Assembly (NCBI GenBank): GCA_028281625.1 | Contig: JANQJN010000003.1 | Span: 1-47,166 of the forward strand | Source: Emcibacteraceae bacterium | Lineage (GTDB): Bacteria > Pseudomonadota > Alphaproteobacteria > Sphingomonadales > Emcibacteraceae | Direction of reading: 5' to 3' | Length of the DNA stretch: 47,166 bases | Shown here: in pieces, positions 26,267 to 34,619 of the stretch | Layout of the letters: each line of letters starts with the position of its first letter | Numbering within the stretch: position 1 is the first letter of the stretch | The notes under the pieces: model-generated | What the model was told of the DNA's origin: nothing | What the model saw: only the letters and a program-made list of their open reading frames with translations | Databases searched by the model: none | Translations under genes and position numbers: made by a program

Positions 26267-26956
26267 TTAATCTTGAGAGGAATGCCCCAGTAACTCCTGG
26301 CCTATACGGTCCATGCCATCATAAATGTCGAGCCGAATTGCTTCGCGCAGAGCCTCCTCGTCATTGTTTTTGATGGCTTCCATAGCGTTCACATGTTGGT
26401 CAACCACCAGTGAACTACCAAGACGACCAACAACAATACGCATAAATGGACCAAACTGGAGCCAGATGCTTTCAACGAGCCTTAACATAATCGGGCTGCC
26501 AGCGGCCTTATAAAGAGTAAAATGAAACTCCCTGTTTTTGACACTATATGCATCCGGATCGCCGCGTTCCATGGCATCAGAAATTTCATCATCAATTGCT
26601 TGCAGTTTACCAAGAAGTTCAGGAGTCACATTGGGCATCGCTTTTGCAGCGATCTCCGGCTCAAGCAAAGTGCGAGTTTCAACGATTTCACGGAAGCGTT
26701 CTTCTGTCATGGCGGATACTGTAACCCTACGGGTACTGCGCATTTCGAGAGCCCCAAGGGCAACCATGCGGCGAATGGCTTCGCGGATTGGCATTGGGCT
26801 TACGCCGAACTCTTCTGCCAGACCACGAATGGTGAGTGATTTTCCAGGCTCGAAACGGCCAGAAATAATTGCTTCATATAGTCTGTCATACACTGTTTCG
26901 TGGGTAATTATTCTGTCAGCGCCATTGTTTGAATTGTCTTCTCCGGAATTGCTCAC
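26267..26956 (-). CDS. GntR-family regulator, FCD type (regulator 1)
   Basis: Protein of 229 residues. An N-terminal winged helix (TVYDRLYEAIISGRFEPGKSLTIRGLAEEFGVSPMPIREAIRRM, about residues 20-63) is followed by an all-helical FCD ligand domain with the metal-type residues in NREFHFTLYKAAG and LRLVESIWLQFGPF and a final histidine stretch (VDQHVNAMEAI). FCD regulators sense small carboxylates or amine-pathway products and usually repress neighbours. It is transcribed divergently from the glutamine amidotransferase operon, whose promoter carries operator C. It is one of two candidates for the protein that binds TTGTGATCACAA, the other being the regulator at 33644-34384. Confidence 0.9.
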   Translation of the reverse strand: MSNSGEDNSNNGADRIITHETVYDRLYEAIISGRFEPGKSLTIRGLAEEFGVSPMPIREAIRRMVALGALEMRSTRRVTVSAMTEERFREIVETRTLLEPEIAAKAMPNVTPELLGKLQAIDDEISDAMERGDPDAYSVKNREFHFTLYKAAGSPIMLRLVESIWLQFGPFMRIVVGRLGSSLVVDQHVNAMEAIKNNDEEALREAIRLDIYDGMDRIGQELLGHSSQD

Positions 26957-27129
26957 GACCGCCCCTTTTTATGTGTTTAACTTTGCTGCGCTTAGTTATA
27001 ACCATTAAGCATGTATTTCTCAATATTTTATGTAAAAGCCGTATTAGGTACCACTTTTATCGGCACGCAGTTTCATCAGCCGATTAATATCTATAAAATC
27101 AACAACTTAACAAAAAAATATCAACCTAT

Positions 27130-27160
27130 TTGAATTTGCTTGCATAAGTTTCTATATAAT
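27130..27160 (+). promoter_or_regulatory. Putative promoter of the gamma-glutamyl pathway operon
   Basis: TTGAAT (27130-27135), 19-nt spacer, TATAAT (27155-27160). Operator C begins 8 nt after the -10 box and would cover the transcription start. Confidence 0.5.
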
Positions 27161-27168
27161 GACATTAT

Positions 27169-27180
27169 TTGTGATCACAA
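27169..27180. promoter_or_regulatory. Palindromic operator C
   Basis: Perfect TTGTGATCACAA centred at the predicted transcription start of the amidotransferase/PuuA operon, 28 nt before its ATG. Divergent from GntR regulator 1. Confidence 0.72.
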
Positions 27181-27208
27181 AATTAACGTTTATGACGAGC
27201 GAAATTTT

Positions 27209-28051
27209 ATGTTGAAACTACTCATTGTTGAAGGCAATACCAAAGAAGGTCGCGACATGGCAATCGCGGCTGGCAGTCAGACACAAAGCGATCTTTATGA
27301 AAAGACGCTTCTTTGGCTGCGTCCTGATGCACAGTGCATGATTGTGTGTCCGGCAGATGCGGATGCCATACTGCCGAAAGGGGCTGATCTGGAAGCTTTC
27401 CATGGTATCATATGGACTGGCTCGTCGCTTAATATTTATGAGGATGATCCGGCGATTACGCGTCAGATAGACTTTATGAAGACCTGTTTTGAGCATAATG
27501 TCAAAATTTTTGGCAGTTGTTGGGGACTTCAGGTTGCTGTTGTCGCAGCAGGCGGAAAAGTTGTTAGAAACCAAAAAGGTCGGGAAATAGGCATTGCCCG
27601 TGACATCCATACAACAGAGGAAGGGCAGACGCACCCTCTATATTCAGGAAAAACAGGACCGTTCGATGCGGTGGCGGTGCACCTTGATCATGTGGAAGAT
27701 TTGCCCGTAGGTGCAACAGTACTTTCTGGTAATGACATGTCAGAAGTTCAGGCACTTGAGATAAAATATGGCAATGCCATCTTTTGGGGCGTTCAATATC
27801 ATCCCGAATTTGACCTAAAATACATGGCCTACATACTACAAAAATATAAGAAAATGTTGGTTGATGAAAACATCTGTGCTGACGAGACGGCGGTAGATCA
27901 GCTTTCGGCAGATTATAACAACATGCACAATGACAAAAGTCGCGACGATCTAAGAAAAAGACTAAAAATGCGTGATGACGTGATTGATCCAAGTGTACGA
28001 CTTCAGGAAGTTAGCAATTGGTTGGAATTTGTTGAACATACTGTACACTGA
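27209..28051 (+). CDS. Class I glutamine amidotransferase, probable gamma-glutamyl amide hydrolase of the pathway
   Basis: Protein of 280 residues from the ATG at 27209, which lies after the promoter and operator; the upstream in-frame ATG at 27140 precedes the predicted transcription start. The triad residues are C104 in FGSCWGLQ and H198/E200 in GVQYHPEF. A GMP-synthase-like GATase domain fills the first 210 residues and a charged C-terminal extension follows. No ammonia-accepting synthetase partner is encoded, so a free gamma-glutamyl hydrolase role is likely: gamma-glutamyl-GABA to glutamate and GABA, as PuuD/PauD does. The PuuA-like gene follows 30 nt later. Confidence 0.85.
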   Translation: MLKLLIVEGNTKEGRDMAIAAGSQTQSDLYEKTLLWLRPDAQCMIVCPADADAILPKGADLEAFHGIIWTGSSLNIYEDDPAITRQIDFMKTCFEHNVKIFGSCWGLQVAVVAAGGKVVRNQKGREIGIARDIHTTEEGQTHPLYSGKTGPFDAVAVHLDHVEDLPVGATVLSGNDMSEVQALEIKYGNAIFWGVQYHPEFDLKYMAYILQKYKKMLVDENICADETAVDQLSADYNNMHNDKSRDDLRKRLKMRDDVIDPSVRLQEVSNWLEFVEHTVH

Positions 28052-28081
28052 CCTGGCAGAAAACAATAAGAAGGGTGCCCC

Positions 28082-29446
28082 ATGGAGTTGGAAAAAAACG
28101 TTAAGGAACTGGAAAGCTGGCTTGATCAACATAAGATTGAGGACGTTGAAGTCATTGTCGGTGATTTCGCCGGTATAAGCCGCGGAAAAATTATACCAAG
28201 AGCAAAATTTGTAAAAGCAATCGGAACACGGGATCTTCGTATGCCGGATTCACTCTTTTCGATCACGCTCGATATTGATTTTGCACTCAATGATTATTTA
28301 ACCGATATGGAAGAAGACCTGTATCTTATTCCCGATCTGGATACACTGCGTGTTGTTCCCTGGAAGGATACGCCAACCGCCAGTGTCATTTGTCATATGC
28401 TTGATGATGATGGTAAGCCAACGAGCTTTGCACCGCGTCAGATTCTGATGGATGTGTTAAAGCTCTACAAAGAAAAAGGCTGGAAGCCAATTATGGCACC
28501 TGAGTTTGAGTTTTTCCTGATCGAAAATCAGGGCAACAGCCTCAAACCACCTAAACCAGCAGCAGGTCTTTCGGGAAAATCCATAGATGACAAAGGTGTT
28601 TTTTCAATGGATGCACTGGAAGAATTCGGTGGATTTTATAACGATGTTAAAGCATATAGCAAAGCGCTGGGAATTCCTCTTGATACATTTGAGCTCGAAG
28701 CAGGGCCCGGACAATTTGAGGCCAATATAAGCCACGGCGACGCGCTGGATATTGCTGACCAGACATTTTATTTCAAGCGATTGGTAAAAAGGGCGGCAGT
28801 GCAGCACGGCGTATTCGCTACTTTTATCGCGAGGCCCTATCCTGATGATTATGGTAGTGCCATGCATATTCACCAAAGCATCGTGAATATCGAGGACGGT
28901 AAAAATATATTCGCGGACGACGATGGCAAGGATACTGAAATCTTCCATTCCTATATTGCCGGCCTTCAGAAATATATTCCTGCGATGATTCCCTTTTTTG
29001 CGCCCTACAATAACAGTTACCTTCGATTTGGCAGCAATATGAGCGCCCCGGCAAATCTGCATTGGGGTGTTGAAAATCGCTCAGTGGGCCTTAGAGTTCC
29101 TGCAGGGAACAGTCGCGCCGCCAGGCGGGTTGAGAACCGGATCGCAGGATCGGATGTAAATGCGTATCTGGTTTTTGCGGCGTCTCTGCTGGCCGGTTAT
29201 CTTGGTATCAAGGAAGGCCTTAAGCCAGCCGATCCGGTAACCGATACTGCCTACGAAATTGATAGTTTAATTCTTCCCGATAATTTCCACCTGGGTCTTA
29301 AGAACTTTACCGATTGTGAAGTGCTCAAGGAGTATTTCAGTGAAGAATTTATTACAACTTACAAAGATGTGAAACTCAAAGAAAACGAAAAGAATACCCA
29401 CAGGCTATCTGAATGGGAAATTCGCTACGTACTTTGCAACGTTTAA
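28082..29446 (+). CDS. Gamma-glutamylpolyamine (putrescine) synthetase, PuuA/GlnA-like
   Basis: Glutamine synthetase-fold ligase, 454 residues. Active-site signatures: metal glutamates in APEFEFFL (near 138-145) and GPGQFEANI (near 209), the HIHQS loop near 262, and the ATP/glutamate-site arginines in NRSVGLRVPAGNSRAARRVENRIAGSD (near 331-357). The adenylylation-loop tyrosine region of housekeeping GlnA is not obvious. Reaction expected: glutamate + ATP + putrescine (or related amine) to gamma-glutamyl-amine. It sits between the amidotransferase and the PuuC-like gene, the classic Puu order. The acceptor amine could be a larger polyamine. Confidence 0.9.
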   Translation: MELEKNVKELESWLDQHKIEDVEVIVGDFAGISRGKIIPRAKFVKAIGTRDLRMPDSLFSITLDIDFALNDYLTDMEEDLYLIPDLDTLRVVPWKDTPTASVICHMLDDDGKPTSFAPRQILMDVLKLYKEKGWKPIMAPEFEFFLIENQGNSLKPPKPAAGLSGKSIDDKGVFSMDALEEFGGFYNDVKAYSKALGIPLDTFELEAGPGQFEANISHGDALDIADQTFYFKRLVKRAAVQHGVFATFIARPYPDDYGSAMHIHQSIVNIEDGKNIFADDDGKDTEIFHSYIAGLQKYIPAMIPFFAPYNNSYLRFGSNMSAPANLHWGVENRSVGLRVPAGNSRAARRVENRIAGSDVNAYLVFAASLLAGYLGIKEGLKPADPVTDTAYEIDSLILPDNFHLGLKNFTDCEVLKEYFSEEFITTYKDVKLKENEKNTHRLSEWEIRYVLCNV

Positions 29447-29469
29447 TACTGAACTGAGAAGTGACGGTC

Positions 29470-30957
29470 ATGAATACTTACAGTGATTGGAAAGATAAGG
29501 CATCCTGGATTTCGATCCGAAATCAGGCGTTTATTGACGGCGAATTTGTAAATTCGCTTTCGGGAAAAACATTCAGTGATATTAATCCGGCGACTGCTGA
29601 AAAATTGGTCAATGTGTCTGAATGTGACAAAGCGGATGTGGACTATGCGGTTAAAGTCGCGCGTAAAGCTTTTGAAGACGGGCGTTGGTCCAATATGCAC
29701 CCAAGCGAACGCGGTAAACGATTGATGCGCCTTGCGGATCTTATAAATGAGCATCATGATGAGCTTGCACTTCTTGAAACTCTGGATATGGGTAAGCCGA
29801 TTAATGAAAGCACCCGCATTGATATCCCGGGCTGCGCCCGCTGTATTCACTGGTACGGTGAAGCAGCCGATAAACTGATGGACGAAATCGCACCCACCGA
29901 CCCAGGTTCCCTCGCCATGGTCACCCGAGAAGCACTGGGCGTCATCGGTGTGGTTGTTCCGTGGAACTTCCCGCTTATGATGGCTTGCTGGAAGCTGGGC
30001 CCTGCGCTTGCAGCAGGAAATAGCGTTGTCCTAAAGCCCGCTGAACAATCACCGCTTTCTGTAATCAAGCTCGCAGAATTGGCATCTATGGCCGGTATTC
30101 CGGATGGTGTGTTTAATGTGGTGCCCGGATACGGCGAAACCGCAGGCAAAGCCATTGGCCTTCACATGGATGTGGATATGATCGCCTTTACTGGTTCAAC
30201 CCAGGTGGGTAAATATTTTATGCAGTATAGCGGCCAGTCTAACTTGAAGCGCGTGTCGCTCGAGTGCGGTGGCAAATCACCGCATATCATCATGAAAGAC
30301 TGCCCGGACCTGGACCGCGCGGCAGGGGACGCTGCAAGTGCGATCTTCTTCAATCAGGGTGAAGTTTGCACCGCCGGATCGCGTTTGCTTGTTGATCGCG
30401 CCATCAAAGATGAATTTATGGAAAAGCTGATCAAGGCCAGTGCCAGACACAAAGTTGGGGATCCGTTGGACCCAAAAACCACCATGGGATCCCTTGTGGA
30501 AGAAGGACATATGGACAAGGTTCTATCCTACATTGAAAGCGCCAATAACGAAGGGGCTTCTTGTAAACTTGGCGGAAAACGTACCTCAGGACGCAACGGA
30601 TATTTTGTTGACCCAACAATTTTTGATGACGTTAAACCGACCATGAAAATTGCCAAGGAAGAAATTTTTGGACCTGTGCTTTCGGTACTCACCTTTGACG
30701 GTGAAGAAGAAGCGGTGAAAATGGCCAATGACACAATTTATGGTCTAGCGGCAGGTCTTTGGACTAAGGATATTTCGCAAGCGCACCGCATGGCGCGGGC
30801 TGTGCGGGCGGGGACCGTTTGGGTTAATGGCTGGGATCCTTCAGGGGATATGACAGTCCCGTTTGGTGGCTTCAAGCAGTCTGGGTTTGGACGGGATAAG
30901 TCGATCCATGCCCTTGAAAAATATACAGATTTAAAAACAACGTGGATTACTCTCTGA
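29470..30957 (+). CDS. PuuC-like aldehyde dehydrogenase
   Basis: NAD(P)-dependent aldehyde dehydrogenase, 495 residues from the ATG at 29470, which has a GAGAAG ribosome site 9 nt upstream; a GTG at 29461 is an alternative. The catalytic Cys is near residue 300 in NQGEVCTAGSR, the general-base Glu near 265 in SLECGGKSP, and the cofactor motif is FTGSTQVGK. Expected reaction: gamma-glutamyl-aminobutyraldehyde to gamma-glutamyl-GABA, and possibly aminopropanal to beta-alanine (KauB/PuuC family is broad). Two coupled neighbours are PuuA-like and SpuC-like. Confidence 0.92.
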   Translation: MNTYSDWKDKASWISIRNQAFIDGEFVNSLSGKTFSDINPATAEKLVNVSECDKADVDYAVKVARKAFEDGRWSNMHPSERGKRLMRLADLINEHHDELALLETLDMGKPINESTRIDIPGCARCIHWYGEAADKLMDEIAPTDPGSLAMVTREALGVIGVVVPWNFPLMMACWKLGPALAAGNSVVLKPAEQSPLSVIKLAELASMAGIPDGVFNVVPGYGETAGKAIGLHMDVDMIAFTGSTQVGKYFMQYSGQSNLKRVSLECGGKSPHIIMKDCPDLDRAAGDAASAIFFNQGEVCTAGSRLLVDRAIKDEFMEKLIKASARHKVGDPLDPKTTMGSLVEEGHMDKVLSYIESANNEGASCKLGGKRTSGRNGYFVDPTIFDDVKPTMKIAKEEIFGPVLSVLTFDGEEEAVKMANDTIYGLAAGLWTKDISQAHRMARAVRAGTVWVNGWDPSGDMTVPFGGFKQSGFGRDKSIHALEKYTDLKTTWITL

Positions 30958-30990
30958 ATAAATTGCGGGGATTAGTTTAGGAGAAATATT

Positions 30991-32373
30991 GTGCTCAATT
31001 ACAACAGAACGACCGAACAGTGGCAGGAATTTGACCGCGATCATCACATCCATCCCTTCACCGATCCGGATGCACTCGGTAAAAAGGGAACCCGCGTCAT
31101 AACGAAAGCGGAAGGTAGCTATATTTATGATTCCGAAGGACATAAAATCCTTGATGGAATGGCGGGGCTTTGGTGTGTTAATGTGGGTTATGGTCGTAAG
31201 GAACTAATCGAAGCGGCAGAGCGTCAAATTCGTGAGCTTCCCTATTACAACAGTTTTTTCCAGACCGCTCATCCACCGCAAATTGAACTTTCGCGTTTGC
31301 TATCGGAAGTAACCCCAGAAGGTTTCAACCATTTCTTCTTTGCGGGTTCCGGATCAGAAGCCAATGATACCAATGTGCGCCTTGCCCGTCATTATTGGGA
31401 CATTAAAGGGAAGCCAAGCAAGCGTACGTTCATCAGCAGAAGGAACGCCTATCACGGTAGCACGCTTGCAGCCACCAGCTTGGGTGGTATGGGCTATATG
31501 CATAATATGGGTGGTGATAATGGTTCACTTCTTCCAGGGTTTGAACATATCGAGCAGCCTTTTTGGTATTTGGAAGGCAAGGACATGACACCCGAAGAAT
31601 TTGGACTGGCCCGCGCGCGCGAGCTGGAAGACAAAATCCTCGAAGTTGGTGCTGATAATGTCGCTGCCTTTATTGGGGAACCGATCCAGGGCGCGGGTGG
31701 CGTGATCGTACCACCGAGCACATACTGGCCGGAAATTCAGCGTATCTGTAAAAAATATGAAATCCTCCTGGTTGTGGATGAGGTTATCACAGGCTTTGGC
31801 CGGACCGGCAACTGGTTCGGTCAGGAGACCTTTGCCATTGATGGCGATATGATGACCATGGCCAAGGGGTTGTCCTCTGGCTATATTCCGGCGTCCGCTG
31901 TCGGGCTCAAGGATGAAGTGTTTGAGGTGCTCAATTCCGGCGGTGATATCAATCATGGCTACACCTACAGTGGTCATCCGGTGGCATCCGCAGTTGCTAT
32001 TGCAAACATCAATTATATCAAAGATCATCAGTTGGTCGAAAAAGTCCGTGAAGAAACAGGCCCTTACCTGCAGGCAGGTCTTCAAAATTTGGCAGATACT
32101 CATCCATTAGTGGGTGAGGCACGTGGTCGCGGCCTCATGGCGGCACTGCAGCTTGTCAAAGATAAGGAAACTCATGAAATCTTTACAGGTGATCAGGATG
32201 CGGCCGGCACTTGCCGTGATTATTGCTTTAACAATGATCTGATCATGCGCGGCACTGACCAATCGATGATCATGAGCCCGCCGCTGACCATCACTACGTC
32301 AGAAATTGATGAGCTATTAGACAAAGCCAAACTTTGTCTGGATCTGACAGCCAGGGATCTGGGTGTGATCTAA
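30991..32373 (+). CDS. SpuC-like polyamine:pyruvate aminotransferase
   Basis: Class III aminotransferase, 460 residues, GTG start with TAGGAGA seven nt before it. The PLP lysine is K292 (MTMAKGLSSGYIPASA). The opening (MLNYNRTTEQWQEFDRDHHIHPF) and GYTYSGHPVASAVA are typical of putrescine/omega-amine:pyruvate aminotransferases (SpuC, YgjG-related omega-transaminase group). It would convert putrescine, 1,3-diaminopropane or other terminal amines to aldehydes, an alternative to the gamma-glutamyl route. The stop overlaps the next start as TAATG. Confidence 0.9.
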   Translation: MLNYNRTTEQWQEFDRDHHIHPFTDPDALGKKGTRVITKAEGSYIYDSEGHKILDGMAGLWCVNVGYGRKELIEAAERQIRELPYYNSFFQTAHPPQIELSRLLSEVTPEGFNHFFFAGSGSEANDTNVRLARHYWDIKGKPSKRTFISRRNAYHGSTLAATSLGGMGYMHNMGGDNGSLLPGFEHIEQPFWYLEGKDMTPEEFGLARARELEDKILEVGADNVAAFIGEPIQGAGGVIVPPSTYWPEIQRICKKYEILLVVDEVITGFGRTGNWFGQETFAIDGDMMTMAKGLSSGYIPASAVGLKDEVFEVLNSGGDINHGYTYSGHPVASAVAIANINYIKDHQLVEKVREETGPYLQAGLQNLADTHPLVGEARGRGLMAALQLVKDKETHEIFTGDQDAAGTCRDYCFNNDLIMRGTDQSMIMSPPLTITTSEIDELLDKAKLCLDLTARDLGVI

Positions 32374-33647
32374 TGTCAGAGCTTCATTGTCCGTCCTATT
32401 ATGCGGCCACCCGGAACGATCTTAAGGATTATCCGGCGCTTAAAGGAGATATAACGGTGGATGTCTGTGTTATTGGCGCTGGCTTTACGGGTATTTCTGC
32501 CGCACTGGCACTGACTGAACGCGGCTTTAAAGTTGCCGTGGTCGAAGCCAATAAGGTGGGTTGGGGTGCCTCCGGACGTAATGGCGGCCAGGCGGGGTAT
32601 TCCATAAAAGGCGAGGACAATGTAATTCGCTCCAATGGGCCGGGTGCCGAAAAGATCATCAACGAACTTACCTGGCGCGGTCATGAAATCATCAAAGAAC
32701 GGGTCGAAAAATATCAGATCCAGTGTGATCTAAAGCACGGCAATATGGCGGCGGCCATCAAACCCCGTCATATGGACGAACTCAAGGAAGAGTATGAGTA
32801 TCAATGTAGTCTTGGGTTTGAAGATCGTTTCCAGCTGGTCGAAAAAGACAATCTTAGAGATTACATTGGCACCGATGAATATATCGGTGGTCTTTATACC
32901 GATTTGGATTTTCACATCCATCCGCTTAATTTATGCTTGGGCGAAGCACGCGCAGCGGCCGGCTTAGGCACACAGATATTTGAGCATAGCCCTGTAGACA
33001 ATATTATTCATGGTAAAGAGCCAATAGTGGTCACAAAGCAAGGCCGCGTTAAGGCACAGCATGTGGTGCTCGCTGGCAACGCCTATCACCAGCTGGAAAA
33101 ACGCAAAATTGGAGGCGTTTTGTTCCCAGCGGGTACTTACATTATCGGAACAGAGCCACTACCCGAAGCAACACTAGAAGAGATACTGCCAAAAAACCAA
33201 TCCGTTTGGGATATGAGTATTTTTCTGGCCTACTTCCGAAGATCAGCGGACAACAGAATTCTTTATGGCGGCGAATGTAATTATTCCGGCAGGGATCCAA
33301 AAAGCATCAAAGCGACCATGCTTCCTCATATGACCCAGACCTTTCCCATGCTCAAAGATGTCAAGATCGAGTTCGAATGGGGAGGAATGATCGGCATAAC
33401 AATTACCCGTACGCCGCAAGTGGGGCGTATTAACGACAATGTTTATTACGCACAAGGCTACAGTGGTCACGGTGTTAACGGAACTCACATTATGGGTGAA
33501 ATTCTTGCTGATGCGATCACAGGCCAGATGGAGCGTTATGATATTTTTGCAAAAGCAAAACAACATCGCATCCCGGTTCCAAGATGGGTGGGCAACCAGA
33601 TGCTTGCCCTTGGTATGCTTTACTACCGCATCAAGGATCTGTTTTAA
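32373..33647 (+). CDS. PuuB-like FAD oxidase 1 (gamma-glutamylamine oxidase)
   Basis: DAO-family FAD enzyme, 424 residues from the ATG at 32373, which overlaps the preceding stop (TAATG); an earlier in-frame ATG at 32334 lies inside the aminotransferase. Motifs: SYYAATRNDL near the N-terminus, FAD motif GAGFTGISAALALTERG, and GWGASGRNGGQAGYS, all typical of PuuB/glycine-oxidase-like enzymes. Expected role: oxidation of gamma-glutamylputrescine or a similar secondary or primary amine to the aldehyde and ammonia plus hydrogen peroxide. It ends the four-gene operon and its stop overlaps the converging GntR stop by 4 nt. Confidence 0.9.
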   Translation: MSELHCPSYYAATRNDLKDYPALKGDITVDVCVIGAGFTGISAALALTERGFKVAVVEANKVGWGASGRNGGQAGYSIKGEDNVIRSNGPGAEKIINELTWRGHEIIKERVEKYQIQCDLKHGNMAAAIKPRHMDELKEEYEYQCSLGFEDRFQLVEKDNLRDYIGTDEYIGGLYTDLDFHIHPLNLCLGEARAAAGLGTQIFEHSPVDNIIHGKEPIVVTKQGRVKAQHVVLAGNAYHQLEKRKIGGVLFPAGTYIIGTEPLPEATLEEILPKNQSVWDMSIFLAYFRRSADNRILYGGECNYSGRDPKSIKATMLPHMTQTFPMLKDVKIEFEWGGMIGITITRTPQVGRINDNVYYAQGYSGHGVNGTHIMGEILADAITGQMERYDIFAKAKQHRIPVPRWVGNQMLALGMLYYRIKDLF

Positions 33648-34384
33648 CTTTTAAGGCTTTTAACGTAATCTGTGTTCGGAAGCGGCAGATTAGGATCTTG
33701 CCCGGTAAGCAGATCGCTTTCGGTTAAAAAGCCAATGGCTTCTCTGATGTCAGCTTCGATAGCGCTTTTTAGGCCGTACGGGTTATGATGCCTAAGGGCA
33801 TCAATGATATCGCAGTGACGGTCATGTGTGTAATGCTCAGGAAGCTTCGCCAGTGACAGTCTGTGCAATGGACCGATCTGGAGCCACACCTGTTCGATCA
33901 TTTGCATTGTCACAGGATGTGGGTGAGCTGTATAAAGAGTGCGGTGAAAATTCTGGTTGCCTATAATGATACCTTGAAAATCCCGTTGTTCAAAAGCTGC
34001 ATTTTGAATTTCATTAAGTTCTTCAAGTTCCTTAATTCGGTCGTCATTGACATAGGGGAGGGCGCGGATCGCCGCAAACGATTCCAAGTCAACGCGCAGT
34101 TCAATAAGCTCTGCGAGGCGCGCAGGAACCAGCGTCGGTACAATGATGCGTCGGTTTGCTTTGATGGTAAGAGCACCTTCAGCAGTCAGCCGCTTGAGCG
34201 CCTCACGTACAGGCATGGCACTGACATCTAAAATGCCGGCAAGTTGACGGATGGTGAGCGCCTGGCTGGGTTGTAGCTGACCCGACATGATGGCGAAGCG
34301 AAGTGCTCGATAAACCCACTCCTGTGCAGTTTCTTCTTCCCCTAAAGAGATATTGTCGACATTAATTATCGTTTCCGCATTCAT
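33644..34384 (-). CDS. GntR-family regulator, FCD type (regulator 2)
   Basis: Protein of 246 residues. Winged-helix domain about residues 15-75 (WVYRALRFAIMSGQLQPSQALTIRQLAGILDVSAMPVREALKRL) and FCD domain with NQNFHRTLYTAHP and MIEQVWLQIGPLHR. It resembles regulator 1 in domain layout and in the motif NxxFHxTLYxA, so the two probably arose by duplication or sense related compounds. It is divergent from PuuB-like 2, with operators D and E between them. Its 3' end shares a TTAA with the stop of PuuB-like 1. Candidate repressor of the six operators. Confidence 0.9.
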   Translation of the reverse strand: MNAETIINVDNISLGEEETAQEWVYRALRFAIMSGQLQPSQALTIRQLAGILDVSAMPVREALKRLTAEGALTIKANRRIIVPTLVPARLAELIELRVDLESFAAIRALPYVNDDRIKELEELNEIQNAAFEQRDFQGIIIGNQNFHRTLYTAHPHPVTMQMIEQVWLQIGPLHRLSLAKLPEHYTHDRHCDIIDALRHHNPYGLKSAIEADIREAIGFLTESDLLTGQDPNLPLPNTDYVKSLKS

Positions 34385-34439
34385 TGCGTGACCCCCTACA
34401 GCCTAACATTTACACAGAATTTCTTGTTAATTGCCCTAA

Positions 34440-34451
34440 AGGTGATCACAA
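34440..34451. promoter_or_regulatory. Palindromic operator D
   Basis: AGGTGATCACAA, 10 of 12 matches. On the minus strand it follows a TTGACT box (34468-34463) by 11 nt, in front of GntR regulator 2. Centre is 106 bp from operator E. Confidence 0.55.
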
Positions 34452-34529
34452 AAATGAGCTTTAGTCAAGTTAACGGCATTTTCCTTATATAAAACAAGCG
34501 GGCCTTTCCTTCTAATTAGAGCATTGAAC

Positions 34530-34546
34530 TTGACATCTCTTATAAA
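34530..34546 (+). promoter_or_regulatory. Promoter-like region before PuuB-like 2
   Basis: TTGACA (34530-34535) lies 10 nt before operator E, and a TATAAA (34541-34546) abuts the operator. The two boxes are too close to pair with each other, so which is used is unclear. Confidence 0.3.
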
Positions 34547-34557
34547 TGTGATCACAA
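34546..34557. promoter_or_regulatory. Palindromic operator E
   Basis: ATGTGATCACAA, 11 of 12 matches, 62 nt before the ATG of PuuB-like 2 and overlapping the last base of a TATAAA. Centre is 106 bp, about ten helical turns, from operator D. Confidence 0.65.
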
Positions 34558-34619
34558 TTACGCGGCTGTTTTCGAGTAAGGAAAATACGAGTACACCAAA
34601 AGTAATTGCAAGGTGAATA

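Noticed and set aside
27140..27208. Longer N-terminus for the amidotransferase from the ATG at 27140
   Set aside because: It would start inside the promoter and translate the operator; the GATase fold begins at MLKLLIVEG.
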